A stretch of 64,000 nucleotides of DNA from Rhinopomastus cyanomelas (Eukaryota > Chordata > Aves > Bucerotiformes > Rhinopomastidae). Of the stretch, positions 46,501 to 56,880 are shown piece by piece. Position 1 is the stretch's first letter, and every line of letters begins with the position of its first letter. The stretch is from positions 126,260 to 190,259 of the forward strand of contig VXBP01007531.1 of the NCBI GenBank assembly GCA_013400115.1, given 5' to 3'. The notes beneath the pieces were generated by a model. That model was not told the origin of the DNA and made no database searches. It saw only the letters and a list, made by a program, of their open reading frames with translations. The translations under genes and the position numbers were made by a program.

Positions 46501-49500
46501 CACCCTGCATTGGAGAGAAGAGGGGCACAATCTGGAGAACTCAAGCTCGGTGATCAGCTCTGTAAGCAACTCAGACACCCACGTGGAAACTCTAAACAGC
46601 TCCCACCTCTCCCACCACAAAGTGTTCAAATGCATTGGTAGCCATGTCACCAAGCAGAAGGAGCCTGCTTGCACTGTGGAGATAAGTGAGTTGATTTACC
46701 TCATTTATTAACCATTAACAAGGCTGCTAGTAGTGGGGCATCAGGTACCTTGCTTGTTCTCAGTCTTGCTGTGGTCAGGCATGCCAAGACCCAGGACCAT
46801 TCCTCAGGGGGGTGTGCTAGGGCTTGTCAGAGCTACAAGAGAGCTCTGATGATCCCAAGGAAAAGTCTTGGGCTGCCTTTCCCCTCCCTGCCAGGCACCT
46901 TCTGACTGTTCTTTGTTGGGGATGTAAAGACAAGCGTCAAGAAAAGGACTGGGCAGTGTGGAAGCTGCTTGGATCACTCTATGGAGGGCTACTGAAGTCT
47001 CCTGAGCGAGCTGAATGCCAAACCCATAGTCCCAGATGCTGGTCTGACTTCCCTCTGTTAATGATTATTAATCAGTCAGATGGAAATTGCTTGTTACACT
47101 AAATTCCATTTCCTCCTTGACTCTTTCTGTTTTTATTTTCCCCTTTGGGCTGTTCAGAAGTCCCTTCACTGGCATCAGAGGCCCCAAAGACCTGCTTTGT
47201 AGGTGACAATGTGACTCTGACCTGCCGTGTGACTGAGAGCACTCCAGCAGCAAGGCTTACCTGGTTGTGGGACATTGCTCAGCCAGAGGTGGAGATCCAG
47301 TCCGGAGGCAGGTACCTCATCACCCAGGAGGGAAACATATCCCGACTCACCATCCAGAACTGCTCCCAGGACACTGACGGTGGCTGCTACATCTGCAAGG
47401 CACAGAACCCTGTGGGGATGAGGGAATTATTCATCTGCCTGACAGTGAAGCGTGAGTTGCTGCAGCAGGGACTGAGGAGGAGGACTCAGGGACACAGCTT
47501 GCTGGAGCCACTGGTCACCCCACAAGGGCCTCCATTTGCCACTAAGAACCCCCTTTGCTACTTGATGCTTTCCATACTGAGGGCAAGTGTGTGAAAAGGC
47601 CTGGTTCCCCTCACCTTGGCATAATGGGCCTGAGACAGGAGCATCCTTGATACCGCTAGGGATTGTGGAGGCAGAGAAGCCTGGCTGCTGAGGGTGTGAT
47701 GGGCAGGGGCTGATTTTGTTTTCACTGAATGCATGTGGGTGCAGCCATAGGGCCCTGCTGTGGTGCATTCTGCATCAGCAAAACCTGAGTGCTTGAAACA
47801 CTTAGCTTTGTGCTGGTGGGGTGGTTGTAGTGATGGGAGCTGAGAGCTGAGTCAGCACTGGGACTTGCCTTATTGCTTGCACTGAGAATTCTTCATCCAT
47901 CCGTGTCCTGGATGTTTTCTCTCCACAGAGCCAGTGAACATCGTTGGGGTCGTGGGTGCAGTGGTGGTCCTGTCTCTCCTGGTTATTCTCACCGTCACTG
48001 GCGTGTTCTTATACTACAATCCCCTCCTGTGCCTGCGAGGTAGGAGCTCTCCTCTGCACATGCCGAGAAAGGAGGTTACTCTTTCTGGTGCCTTTCCTCA
48101 ATTTCTCCAGGAAGCTGTGCTCTGCTGGGCCTTCTTTCATCTTCTTATTACTCCTCTGGTGCTCTAGTTGTACATGTGGGCATGTCACCTTCATGTCTGT
48201 GCCTCCATGCCTGGCTGCTGGAGACCAATCCAATGCAGGTGGAATTGGCAGGGGTTGTACAGTGAAACCAGCAGCATTCTGCCCCAGGGACTGCTCTGGG
48301 CTGGTTTCTAACACTGTCTTCTCTCTTCTCTCCCATTCAGGTGCTACCTTTAGGTGAGTGTTGATTTTCCTCAGTCCAGTCCTTTGCTGCTTCACTAGTC
48401 CAGCTCCTGGTAGAGGTGATCTTCTGGTAGGGCAGGGAATCGAACTTGGAGGCAGGAGCCGGCCCCAGGACAGAGCTGTTCGTAATAGGAGCTGTACTCC
48501 CCATGGGAAGGGAATGGGTGGAACTTGGCATGGGTGCGGCAGCAGGAGGATAAGGGAAGAGGTGGGAGCACTTGCTGTGAGAGCAGGAGTGGGACAACAC
48601 AAAGATGATGCTGGCAAGGTCTTGTGTTGCTGTGCAGAAGAGTGTCTCCTTGGTGCAGGTGAGCCTGAGGACTTAGAGAATAAACAGCAGGGTTGATCTG
48701 CTGCTGCTTCCTGTATGTATATGACCTCTCACCCCTTGGGAGAGTTCTCTGATAGCTGCACATGTCCTTCTGGGGTTCTGATGCACCAGATTTGTTCTCT
48801 GCTTCCTCCTCACACTCTCCTGTGCCCACTTCTTTCCCTTGCCTTCTTGGTTGTTCTCATGTCTGTGGTGGTGTGGCATGGAAGGACTCTTTTCTGAGGA
48901 CCTTTGTTTACCCTTCTGTATGGAAGGAGAAATAATTCCACTTGGGAGGGGCTCCTGTGATATTTGAGAAGTGGTCAAAGGATTTTGGAAGACAATTGGA
49001 AGCAGTGAAGAATGCCACTGGTGGTGTTGCTCCCAGCAGGGTTTCAAACTGGCTTTTTTTTGGGTGTGGTTAAGTGCTGGATTGGAAGAGTCCATCAAAA
49101 GGGGTTGTTTTGCTTGTCAGAGAGTTGTTAAAACCAGGGGAGGTGCCAGCTGGGGGGAGGGTCAGGAAAGGCTGTGCTGAACCTTTCAGCCATCTCTGCT
49201 TGCTCTGCTGTTCCTAGGAATCAAGAGTCAGAAGACATCTTAGTGCTAGTGGACTCAGATGGTGATGAGGGAAAGGGGGAAGAGGAGACCATGAGCAGCT
49301 CTGCCAAGCATGAAGTGGTGTTGCTGGTCGATGGGAACAGTGATCAGACTGGTTACCTCAACTGCCCTATGGAAGGTGAGCCCCAGTGCCTACCTGCAGC
49401 AAAACAGCGGAGCAGGAGCCGCCTGCTCTCCTACCAAGCTGTAGGTCTCTTGGGAGCGGCTGCTGGGGAGGGAGGAATTCCTGTTACCTGCCTTGTTGGC

Positions 49501-49602
49501 TCTTGCTGAGTCGCTGCTGCTCTGTGCACAGGTGGTGATGGTGAGCAGAACGGCGGGGTCTCTCTGCAAGAATTGAGGGGAGAAGAGACTCAAAGCACAT
49601 AG
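40423..49602 (+). CDS. VSIG10: V-set and immunoglobulin domain-containing protein 10
   Basis: Single-pass type I Ig-superfamily membrane protein of poorly defined function. Eight exons (40423-40507, 41503-41787, 46404-46685, 47158-47451, 47929-48039, 48341-48353, 49218-49375, 49532-49602) join in phase to 432 residues. A signal peptide covers residues 1-28 (ARLLLVLCVCRLL). Three Ig domains lie on separate phase-1 exons at about 29-123, 124-217 and 218-315, each with a Cys pair and several N-glycosylation sequons. The membrane helix lies within about 318-345, followed by an acidic cytoplasmic tail (LVLVDSDGDEGKGEEE). The neighbour PEBP1 in divergent orientation supports the name. The human protein is about 540 residues and, as I recall, has four Ig domains, so one domain seems absent here. 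Confidence 0.88.
40511..40755 (+). repeat. 10-bp-period purine-rich minisatellite, VSIG10 intron 1
   Basis: About 24 degenerate copies of a 10-base unit close to GAAGGAGCTG. They are in register from 40511 to about 40625 and, after a 1-base slip, to 40755. The array begins within a few bases of the exon 1 splice donor. The plus strand is almost free of C apart from the fixed CTG. Confidence 0.85.
41503..41787 (+). CDS. VSIG10: VSIG10 exon 2, Ig domain 1
   Basis: Phase 1-1. From GTEEVVFGEVGGSILLLCRN to VQLLVA. The Ig signature is C (LLLC), W (VVWF) and DEGNYTC. Confidence 0.92.
42128..42527 (+). mobile_element. CR1 LINE fragment
   Basis: Plus-strand CR1 (gcatcctggcctcaatcaag; gtactcgtcagaccccacct; aggaagaaattctctctggg) with its 3' end missing. 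Lies in VSIG10 intron 2. Confidence 0.85.
42528..42860 (-). mobile_element. CR1 LINE fragment
   Basis: Antisense CR1 (gtacctgttgccccttgtcc; tttatagagatgaataaggt; ctccaggctaaacagtccta) joined to the opposite-strand copy at 42528. Confidence 0.85.
42874..42972. mobile_element. 99-bp hAT-type non-autonomous DNA transposon
   Basis: Terminal inverted repeats cagggttcctcaaac (left) and cagtggtcctcaaac (right, reverse complement). Flanked by a perfect 8-bp duplication atctagct at 42866-42873 and 42973-42980, the hAT hallmark. No transposase is encoded. Confidence 0.85.
42981..45164 (+). other. VSIG10: VSIG10 intron 2 interior
   Basis: Unique sequence with no Ig-like exon in any frame that I can recognise. 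Confidence 0.5.
45165..45408 (+). mobile_element. CR1 3' end
   Basis: Near-consensus plus-strand CR1 tail (gaaggaacttcttcacagtg; actggaacaggctgcccagg; gattctgtgattctgtggtt). Confidence 0.92.
45409..45785 (-). mobile_element. CR1 LINE fragment, tail to tail with the previous copy
   Basis: Antisense CR1 (aagggacctcagagatcatc; aagaacttcttcctaagacc; ggaggttcccttcaggtact). Confidence 0.88.
45786..46403 (+). other. VSIG10: VSIG10 intron 2, 3' part
   Basis: Unique sequence. A long open frame exists here, but nothing resembles an Ig domain. Confidence 0.4.
46404..46685 (+). CDS. VSIG10: VSIG10 exon 3, Ig domain 2
   Basis: Phase 1-1. It runs from NPPHSSPKCWAE to the codons TVEI. The Ig pair is LFCSW and FKCIG, with LHW between. 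Two NSS sequons are present. This domain is divergent. Confidence 0.8.
47158..47451 (+). CDS. VSIG10: VSIG10 exon 4, Ig domain 3
   Basis: Phase 1-1. VPSLASEAPKTCFVGDNVTL onward. LTC, LTWLW and DTDGGCYICKA form a classical I/C2-type Ig pattern. Ends with LTVK and donor gtgagt. Confidence 0.92.
47929..48039 (+). CDS. VSIG10: VSIG10 exon 5, transmembrane helix
   Basis: QPVNIVGVVGAVVVLSLLVI onward, through a long hydrophobic helix to YYNPLLCLR. Acceptor ccacag, donor gtagga. Confidence 0.9.
48341..48353 (+). CDS. VSIG10: VSIG10 exon 6, 13-nt microexon
   Basis: gtgctacctttag between tcccattcag and gtgagtg. It adds GATF and the first two bases of an Arg codon. It is the only in-phase way to link the membrane exon (phase 1) to the tail exon (phase 2 start). 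Confidence 0.75.
49218..49375 (+). CDS. VSIG10: VSIG10 exon 7, acidic tail
   Basis: NQESEDILVLVDSDGDEGKG onward to YLNCPME. Acceptor ttcctag, donor gtgagc. Confidence 0.85.
49532..49602 (+). CDS. VSIG10: VSIG10 exon 8, C-terminus
   Basis: Acceptor tgcacag. GDGEQNGGVSLQELRGEETQ, then ST and TAG at 49600-49602. Confidence 0.8.
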
Positions 49603-50255
49603 TTTATGTCCCTCGTGGCAGAAGCACAAAGAGCTCCAGCGGGGTATCCAGCACGAAGCACATCCTCATTACCATGTGGCCAAGCACAGGCTACTGGTGT
49701 CCTGCAGCCCGCTGGTTCTGTCACGGCACCCGCACTTCATTCTCTGCTTGTCCCAGGTTTCACTCAATCCTTCTCCCCTCTCTTCAGGTTCCTTCTTGTC
49801 TTGGGTGTCTTTTCACAAGGTGGCACCCAGCACAGGTAGTGCTTGGGAGGTGGACCCCATTGGCCTGCTTGACTTGAATACTAGTGTGGAATCCTGGCTC
49901 AATCCCCACGAGTGGTGCGGGGCTTCTGGGGTTTGTGGTGGAAAGAGCTGCATCATTCCCAGGATAAGAGAAGAAGCAGCCATTGCGCTGTCAAATGTGG
50001 GTGATGCTGACTGAAGGGACTCTTCAGTTTTTATTATTATAATTATTTTTCCCCAAGTCCTGTAGGAGTGTTGCTCCATATCTAAGTTGGGGGTTAACCT
50101 ATACGTTGTGGTGTGGTTAGGAGTGGGATCCCTGGCTGTAATGGAGACTGCAGAGGGAACTTATACAGGAAGGAGGATGAATGGGGCAAGATTTCCAGGG
50201 AGGGGATCAAGGCAGCTGTGGAGGGGAACTGCAAGTGGGGATAGAGGTAAAGGTC
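49603..50255 (+). other. VSIG10: Presumed VSIG10 3' UTR and downstream sequence
   Basis: Sequence between the VSIG10 stop and the CR1 block. It contains an A/T-rich tract at 50030-50055 but no AATAAA or ATTAAA that I can see, so the transcript end is unknown. Confidence 0.4.
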
Positions 50256-53200
50256 ATAGAATCACAGAACATTAGGGATTGGAAGGGACCTCGGAAGATC
50301 ATCTAGTCCAATCCCCTCTCCACAGCAGGACCACCTAGACCAAGTTTCCCAGGAACATATCCAGGTGGGTTTTAAACATCTCCAGAGAAGACGACTCCAC
50401 AACCACCCTGGGCAGCCCCTTCCAGTGCTCTATCACCCTCACCGTGAAGAAATTCCTTCTCATATTGATGTGGAATCTCTTCTGTTTCAGCTTACACCCA
50501 TTGCCCTTTGTCCTACTATTAGATGACACTCAGAAGAACCTGACTCCATCTTCCTGACACTGACCATTCATATATTTATAAACATCAATGAGGTCACTCC
50601 TCAACCTCCTTTTTCCAAGGTAAAGAGACCCAGCTCCCTCAGCCTTTCTTCGTAAGGGAGATGTTCCACTCCATCATCTTTGTGGCTCTGTGCTGGACAG
50701 TGTTCTGTGTTCTTCTTGCAGTGAGGGCCCCAGATCTGGACACAAAATTCCAGATGTGATCTCACCAGGGCAGAGTAGAGGGGGAAGAGAACCTCTTTCC
50801 CTCTGCTAACCACCCCATTCTGATCCACCCCAGGATGCCATCGGCCTTCTTGGCCACTAGGGGACATTGCTGGCTCATGGTCATCCTCTTGTCCACCAGG
50901 ACCCCCAGGTCCCTTTCTCCTACACTGCTATCCAACAGGTCAGTCCCCAACCTGTACTGGTACCTGGGGTTGTTCTTGCCCAGACGAAAGACTCTACGGT
51001 TGCTCTTGTTCATTCAATTTCTCCCTGCTCATCTCTACAGCCTCTCCAGGTCTTGCTGAATGGCAGCACAGCCACTCCTCCCAGCCTTGTGGCATCAGCA
51101 AACTTGCTGACAGTGCACCCTAATCCCTCATCCAAATCATTAATGATTAGATTGAAAAATACTGATTCTAGTACCAACCCTTGGGGGACTCCACTAAATG
51201 CAGGCCTCCAACCAGACTCTGTGCCATTGACCACTACTCTCTGGCTTCTATATTGCAGCCAGTTCACGATCTACCTTACTGTCTGATTGTCCAGACCACA
51301 CTGCCCCAGTCTGGCTGCGAGGATGCTGTGGGAGTCTGTGTCATTGCTTTGCTGAAGTCAAGATAGACCACATCTACCGCTTTGCCATCATCTAAGGCTA
51401 ACAGGTTGGTCAAGGATGACTTCCACTTGGTGAAGCCATGCTGACTGTCCCTAAAGACTGTCTTGACCTTGCTGTGCCTAAAGAAAGCATCAAGGATAAG
51501 CTGTTCCATCACCTTTCCTGGGATGGAGGTGAGGCTGACTGGTCTATAGTTCTGACCCTTTTTGAAGATTGGAGTGACATTTGCTATCCTCCAGTACCCA
51601 GGCACCTGTCCTGATCCCCATGACTTAGCAAAGATGATGGAGAGTGGCTTAGCAATGACTTCCGCTGTCTCCCTTAGTATGTGCAGGTGCATCACAACAG
51701 GGCCCATGGCTTTATGTACATCCAGTTTGCTCAACTGATCTCTAACCCAATCCTCATTGGCCAATACAAACTCTTCTTTTGCCCCAACTTCCTCTGGGAC
51801 CTCAGCAGTCTGGGGTAACCCCCAGAAGTGTAGACAGAGGCAAAGAAGGTGTTCAGTAGCTCTGCTTTCTCTGTATCCTCTGTCTCCAGGGCACCCACCT
51901 CATTCAGCAGGGAGGCTACATTGCCTCTAGAGTTAGTTTTACCTGCAATTAAGAAGGTTTTTCTGTTGCCTTTGACCTCTCTTGCAAGTTTTAATTCCAA
52001 GGAGGCCTTAGCCTTCCTAGTTGCATCCCTACATCCTTGAACTACAGCCTTACAGTCATCCCTAGTGGCCATCCCCTCCTTCCATGACCTATAGGCTTTC
52101 TTCTTCAGTTTGCCCAGCAGCTCCCTGTTTAACCACGCAGGTCTTCTGGCTCGCTTCCTTGACTTCCTACCTGTTGGAATGCTCTGATCTTGGGCCTGAA
52201 AGAAGTGATCTTTGAATGTTAATCAGCTATCTTGGGCCCCTTTACCTGCCAGTACCCTGTCCCATGGGATTTCCCCTAGCAATTGCTTGAAAAGGCCAAA
52301 GTTGACCCTCCTGAAGTCCAGGGTTGTGATTCTGCTAGGTGTTCTGCTCCTGCCACATGAGATCCTTAACTCCACCATCTCATGGTCACTGCAACCAAGG
52401 CTGCCCTCAACTTTCACTGCTTCAACCAGACCCTTCTTGTTGGTGAGTACAAGATCCAGCAGCGCTCCTCTCCTACTGGACTCCTCTGCCATTTGCATCA
52501 GGAAATTGTCACCAATGCACTGAAGGAACCTCCTGGACTGTGGGTGGCTGGCTGAGTAGGTCTTCCAGCAAATACCAGGGTAGTTAAAATGCCCCATGAG
52601 AACCAGGGCCTGTAGCAGTGAGGCTGCTGTCAGCTGCCTGTTGAAGGCGTCAAGTTCCTTGTCCTGATCTGGTGGCCTGAAACAGACACCCATGACAGTG
52701 TCACTCATGCCAGCCTGCCCCTTAACCCGCACCCACAAACTCTCAATTCTCATTTCTTCTGCCCCTGGACAGAAATCAGTACATTCCTGTTGCTTTTTCA
52801 CATAAAGAGAAACTCTACCACCTCACCTTGCTGACCTGTCCCTCCTGAAAAGGACACAGCCATCCTCGACTACATTCCAGTCATGTGAGCTGTCCCACCG
52901 TGTCTCTGTAATTGCCACCAGATCACAATCACCTGACTGGACACAGATTTCTAACAACTCCTGCTTGTTCCCCATGCTGCGTGCACTGGTGTACAGGCAT
53001 TTCAGGGAAGCGACCTGAGCACTCTGATTTCACCATAGGAGGGTGGGAGGTCTCCTGGTCTTCATCAAGACCAGAGCGCTGCCCCACTGGTTTCCACCCA
53101 GCAACAATCCCACCCCAGCTTTGAATCTAGTTTAAATCCTTCTGAATGAGCCCTACTGATTCCTGCCTCAGAATCCTTTTTTCTTTCTGAGATAAACCTT

Positions 53201-54018
53201 TCCCATGTATAACTGTCAGGTCTGGAGTCTTATAGAACCAGCCATTATCAAAGAATGCAAAGCCCTGCCTGTAGCACCAGTCTCGTAGCCAGGCTTTTAT
53301 GGCCTGAATCCTTCTATTCCAGCCCATGTCCTCACACCAAAATGAAAGTGATGAAGAGAATATAGTTTGTGCCCCAGACTTTTTCACCAACTATTCAAAG
53401 GCCTTGAAGTCTTTCTTCATTACCCCTCAGGGTATGCAGTAGAGCTTCCTGCCCACCTGTCTGGAAGATCAGCAGTGGGTAACAGTCAGTTGATTTCACC
53501 AGGTTTAGGGACCATCCTAGTCATGTCCCAGATTCAGGCTCCAGGTAGACTGCAGAATTCCCTGTGATGAGGGGCAACTGCATATTGGGCCCTCAGTTCC
53601 CTTCAGGAGCGAGTCTCCAGTAACTAGGACCCTTCTTTTTTGTGAAGAAGGTTGTCATATTACTGGAAGACTCATCCAATTTATGTGATTGTGATTAGGA
53701 ATAGGTTGCCTATCATTTTATTAGACTAACTTCCAGGAGGGGCTCTTAGTGGCATCTGGGGAGGTGAGGCAAGCAAGGGGTGTGCTCACCTTCTGTCACG
53801 GCCTTGCACTTGCCTCCACTCACCCCTTCTACTTAGGCTTCTGTCTTCCATCTGAGAGGTGCAGAATACAGAAGCCCCTTGATTCTGGCTGTTGTTTGGC
53901 CATTGTCCAGACTGCAGAGCCTGATTACACCAGTCTATTTCAGCCTCCCTAATGCTCCTGAGCCTTTCTGCTTCTGCATGTAGCCTTTCACACTCGTTTT
54001 AGAGCTGTTCTTCTCAGT
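50256..54018 (-). mobile_element. Long degenerate CR1 LINE with ORF1 and ORF2 remnants
   Basis: About 3.8 kb, antisense. From its 3' tail at 50256 it covers the 3' UTR, the reverse transcriptase (51276-51764: VDVVYLDFSKAM, NYRPVSLTSIPGKVMEQLIL) and the endonuclease (52223-52801: VLMGHFNYPGICW, GCSDHEMVELRI). It then extends into ORF1 with an esterase-like C-terminus (53127-53390: GFAFFDNGWFYKTPDLTVIH) and a coiled-coil piece near 53930-54010 (RSIREAEIDWCNQ). Frames are broken by stops and shifts, so it is inactive. Confidence 0.88.
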
Positions 54019-54021
54019 TAG

Positions 54022-54112
54022 AATCATAGAAGAATCATAGAATCATCAGGAATTGGAAGGGACCCTGAAAGATCATCTAGTCCAATTCCCCTGCCAGAGC
54101 AGGCTCACTTTA
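54022..54112 (-). mobile_element. CR1 3'-end fragment
   Basis: Antisense tail aatcatagaagaatcataga, then ggaagggaccctgaaagatc and atctagtccaattcccctgc. Confidence 0.88.
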
Positions 54113-54121
54113 CGGGAGAAG

Positions 54122-54660
54122 CCATGGAATCAGAATCACTCAGGGTTGGAAGGAACCATCATCCAGTTCCAACACCCCCAGCACAGGCAAGGACACCCCA
54201 CCCTAGAATAGGCTGGCCAGAGTCCCATCCAGCCCGGCCTTAAACCAGGGATGGGGCCCCAACCACTTCCCTGGGAAACCCATTCCAAGCTCTCATGACT
54301 TTCATGGTGAGGAACTTCCTCCTCACATCGACTCTAAATCTACCCATCTCCAGCTTTGCTCCATTGCCCCTAGTCCTGTCACTACATGTCATCCTAAATA
54401 GTCCCTCCCCAGCCATTCTGTAGGCCCCTTCAGATACTGAAAGGCCACAATAAGGTCGCCTCATAGCCTCTTCTTCTCCAGACTGAACAGCCCCAGTTCT
54501 TTCAGTCTGTCCTCATAGGAGAGGTGTTCCAGCCCTCTGATCATCCTTGTGGCCCACACATCCTCTGCACACACTCCAGCATGTTCACATCCTTCTTGTA
54601 ATAAGGGCTCCAGAACTGGGGACAGTACTCTAGGTGGGGTCTCACCAGGGCAGAGTAGTG
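54122..54660 (-). mobile_element. CR1 LINE, 3' 540 bases
   Basis: Antisense CR1 from ggaatcagaatcactcaggg to ccagggcagagtagtg. Same subfamily as the 8280 copy (SDRTRGNGAKLEMGRFRVDV). Confidence 0.9.
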
Positions 54661-55913
54661 TTAAGCAGATAATCTACCTGCTCACACTGCACACAGCTGT
54701 CTCCCCTGAGATCAGTGAGAGGCAGTGGCATTCCCTGCAGCCTGTCACCTGCACAGCCTCATCTAGACGGGGGAACTATGTTTGGGTTCCCATATCAATG
54801 TGCACTGGTGACCATAACCTGGCCTTCTGCTGCCGGGCTGACACCATTTTATAAACTATTTTTTTTTTGCCCCCTCACACACCAAGCAGAGGGCTGGCTG
54901 GCTGCTGCTTCAAGATTTCCTGTATTTAAATCTCCTGTGATTTCCACCCAGTCATGTCCCTTCTCAGCTTTACCTGTGAGAGATTCCAACTTCTGTCAGA
55001 TCCTTCTTTCCTCCCTCCAGCTTCCCTTGTTCAGGAAACTCCTTGACCACCTCAAAAACGTCAAGAAAAACCCCATTCAGTACCAGCATGGCTGTCTCCC
55101 TCTGTGCAGTCTGAGTGCCGCTTCTGTTTAAGTCTGAGCACCTGTAGGGGTAAAGGGAGGGCTTGAAAAGGCACCTCATGGGCAACTGAGAGGAGCTGTG
55201 GGTTCAGGGGTAGCAGGAAGGGCTCTGAATGCATGTGGTGGATGAGGGGATCAGGATGTCTCGCTGGGAATGGACAAACAGAGCAAGGAGTGGAGATCTC
55301 CGAGTGTGCCGAAAGGTAACGGGAAGGAACTGTGTGGAGTGAATGCACATGTAGAGGATAAAGCAGTGACTGCATGACAGATCCAAATGTGTGAGGAGGG
55401 TAGTGGGGGGTGTGAGCACACATGGGCAGAATGAAAGGGACCGAAGGGCATGTGGAGTGGTAAGGAGGCACTCCTGGGGCACTCACAGAAGTGTAGCTTA
55501 TGTACTGTGGGTGAAGTGATGTATGATGGGGGTAAGAACAGGGTGAGATGGAGGAGTGCTGAGGGAGTATGGGGTGAAGGGACTTGAGACCTGTACCCAG
55601 GGGTCTCTGAAGACCTATGTGGAGTATTCATAGGGGCTAGAGTACAGTCTGGAGCCTGGCGGGGACTGGAGTTAGAGCAGAGCTGCCAGTGGGATTGACC
55701 TGCAAGCTGTTCCTGAGGATCATCTGCATGTACCCAGCCAAGCAAGATAGTCTCCTCACCCCGCCCTCGTGGATGATGTTCATTCTCGGAGCCATGCTGG
55801 GAAAATCCCAGCTAGCTGCAGGAGCTTCCAGCTGCCCCTGGCAACTGTGTTGTGCTGCCTGTGTGCCAGCTGCCCAACACCAGATCCTGAGAGAGGAGGA
55901 GGCACCAGGGGAG
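54661..55913 (+). other. Spacer upstream of CFAP73
   Basis: No exon recognised. 55140-55640 is G-rich on the plus strand with loosely repeated gcatgtgg/gcacatg motifs, but I could not define a repeat unit. Confidence 0.4.
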
Positions 55914-55954
55914 ATGGCCTTAGGCTTGGAGGAGTATCACGAACTGCAGCTGCC
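55914..55954 (+). pseudogene. CFAP73: CFAP73 exon 1 remnant
   Basis: ATG, 13 codons and CC before the donor gtgagt. LEEY aligns with the WEEY of the family N-terminus. Confidence 0.55.
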
Positions 55955-56529
55955 GTGAGTGAGATACCCCAGCCCCACCCCGTCCTCACCATGAGACAAG
56001 CTCACTGCCCAGCTCATACAGCAAATGCTGCTGGCCAGAGGTGAGCGACAGCTGGACAACTGGGCCAGCAGGGCCCCAGTCACCAGTGTTCTGCTGGTTC
56101 ATGTGTTCATTGCCAAATCCACGGGGTGACACTGCCGGGGTGGGTGTCACTGGCAGGGTGCTGGGTTCCCATGCAGAAGGAAGCTGTGGTCTATCTTCAG
56201 TTGGGGCACCCCAGTAAGTCAGGGCTCCATCTCTGCCTGGCCCCGTCAGAGATGCCAAGACACTTGGGTGCCCATCTGCTGCCTGATGTGTTCCTGGATG
56301 CCTCTCACACGGGTTCCCTGCTGAGAGCGGGGTTTTTGGTACCATCCTTGGCAACAGGGAGTTGGAGACAGGCAGGGAAGCTGGAGTGGGAGGGATCGGG
56401 GGGGTACTAGTCATGTGCCAGGTGCTGGCAGGCAGTGGTCTTCCCTGGGGGGCTGTAGTCATGGTGGCAGATGCTCCTGCTCAGGCTCTCCCCAACAGAC
56501 CATGATTTGCTCCTCATGACCCATGGCAG

Positions 56530-56635
56530 GACAGTGCCTTCGTGGGATGCTGCTATGCTGTCACTGCCCACAAGCCTGCTGCTGAAGAGGAGGGAGTTGG
56601 CAGAGGTGGAGCAGGCACTACAGAGCCAGCAGGAG
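56530..56635 (+). pseudogene. CFAP73: CFAP73 exon 2
   Basis: Acceptor atggcag. The frame joins exon 1 without a stop. Contains the family motif KRRELAEVEQALQSQQE, donor gtgaga. Confidence 0.65.
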
Positions 56636-56790
56636 GTGAGAGAAGCCGTCAGCCCCTCCATGTGCCCTTTTCCTGTGGGCTGCAGCCCTAGCCACAGTGT
56701 GCTATGAGAGACAAGCAGCCAATGGGCACCCATCCTTGCCGTGACTGCCTCGGTGTTGGGAAATAGACTCAGCACCCTGCAATCCTGCAG

Positions 56791-56880
56791 GAGTTTCAGC
56801 AGAGGATGGAGAGCCTGATGCAGCGCTGGAACCAGCTGGGCCAGAGGGGAGAGCAGCTCCAGGATGCCATGCTCAAATTT
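56791..56880 (+). pseudogene. CFAP73: CFAP73 exon 3, truncated by CR1
   Basis: Acceptor cctgcag, then EFQQRMESLMQRWNQLGQRG and QLQDAMLKF. The CR1 tail cacagtatcacagtatt follows at once and no splice donor is present. Confidence 0.65.

Noticed and set aside
53127..53390. 88-codon open frame on the minus strand, considered as a host gene
   Set aside because: Its sequence matches the esterase end of CR1 ORF1 and it is collinear with the adjacent CR1 ORF2.
55140..55640. Possible G-rich tandem repeat
   Set aside because: Short motifs such as gcatgtgg recur but at irregular spacing, and no unit length could be fixed by eye.
56496..56529. Alternative CFAP73 exon 2 acceptor ccccaacag|acc
   Set aside because: Joining it to exon 1 gives an immediate TGA. 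The acceptor atggcag at 56529 keeps the frame.
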